A DNA stretch of 7,708 nucleotides from a bacterium (GTDB lineage Bacteria; Myxococcota_A; Bradymonadia; UBA7976; UBA1532): positions 1-7,708 of the forward strand of contig JAUHVS010000264.1 of the NCBI GenBank assembly GCA_030424955.1. Reading direction: 5' to 3'. Positions within the stretch are counted from its first letter, which is position 1. Each line of letters opens with the position of its first letter. A program made the position numbers and the translations under genes. This document shows, one piece after another, positions 7,626 through 7,708 of the stretch. Below the pieces are notes generated by a model. The model ran no database searches. It worked only from the letters and a program-made list of their open reading frames with translations, and had not been told where the DNA came from.

Positions 7626-7647
7626 GGGGGCAAGATGAGGGGGCAAG
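7626..7647. repeat. 9-bp direct repeat upstream of the sdh leader patch
   Basis: GGGGGCAAG occurs at 7626-7634 and again at 7639-7647, separated by ATGA (13 bases start to start). A further CAAG precedes the first copy at 7623-7626. It lies just upstream of the A+T-rich patch in the sdhCAB transcription direction, where an activator could bind. No regulator family is recognised. Confidence 0.3.
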
Positions 7648-7669
7648 CCCAAAGGTCGCAGCGCTTGCG

Positions 7670-7708
7670 CGCCGATGCGAAGAATGGCCTCATGCCCCCA
7701 CATCGGCG
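7670..7708. other. 8-bp inverted repeat at the right edge
   Basis: CGCCGATG (7670-7677) and CATCGGCG (7701-7708) are exact complements separated by 23 bases. The right arm touches the end of the window, so the repeat may extend beyond it. It could be the 3'-end structure of an unseen upstream gene or an sdh operator, but an 8-bp match is not rare in DNA of this composition. Confidence 0.2.

Noticed and set aside
7451..7693. Possible small minus-strand gene overlapping the sdhC start
   Set aside because: It overlaps the sdhC N-terminus in another frame, its ending is Arg/Pro/Ser-rich, and it has no ribosome-binding site; the leader is better read as noncoding.

Overview
The window is GC-rich DNA (roughly 70% G+C by eye) from a Gram-negative bacterium. 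Four things point to Myxococcota or a related delta-proteobacterial lineage: a lipoprotein with a D/S/G-rich linker behind its lipobox, a single-pass membrane protein with an AgmX/PglI-like C-terminal domain, an OmpA-type peptidoglycan anchor, and a B-type sdhCAB operon. This placement is inference from gene families; no rRNA or other marker gene is present.

Layout, left to right. (1) Positions 1-179, minus strand: the 5' end of a lipoprotein gene that runs off the window. (2) 352-1152, minus: a complete SDR oxidoreductase resembling peroxisomal trans-2-enoyl-CoA reductase (PECR) and the citronellol-pathway protein AtuG. (3) 1153-1331: a divergent intergenic region with an 8-bp dyad and a weak minus-strand promoter candidate. 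(4) 1332-3836, plus: a compact three-gene envelope cluster. It holds a TM protein with an AgmX/PglI-like tail, an OmpA-domain protein coupled to it by an ATGA overlap, and an exported NTF2/SnoaL-like protein with a TPR-like C-terminus whose frame is broken once, near 3220-3240. (5) 3837-4153: a convergent gap with no gene, containing a repeat of about 26 bp in three copies spaced exactly 50 bp, plus several hairpins. (6) 4154-7541, minus: sdhC-sdhA-sdhB, transcribed right to left. (7) 7542-7708: the sdh leader, with an A+T-rich patch and a 9-bp direct repeat.

The sdhCAB products form the membrane complex that couples succinate/fumarate to the quinone pool. SdhC carries enough transmembrane His residues for two b hemes, SdhA has the covalent-FAD His and active-site residues, and SdhB has all eleven cluster Cys. 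The plus-strand cluster has no obvious functional link to it and looks like an envelope module: an inner-membrane protein reaching into the periplasm, a peptidoglycan-binding protein and a periplasmic protein.

Most of the window is ordinary metabolism. The parts most worth a second look are the envelope cluster, the frameshift in its third gene and the 50-bp-period repeat. I found no defence system, mobile element, CRISPR array or RNA gene.
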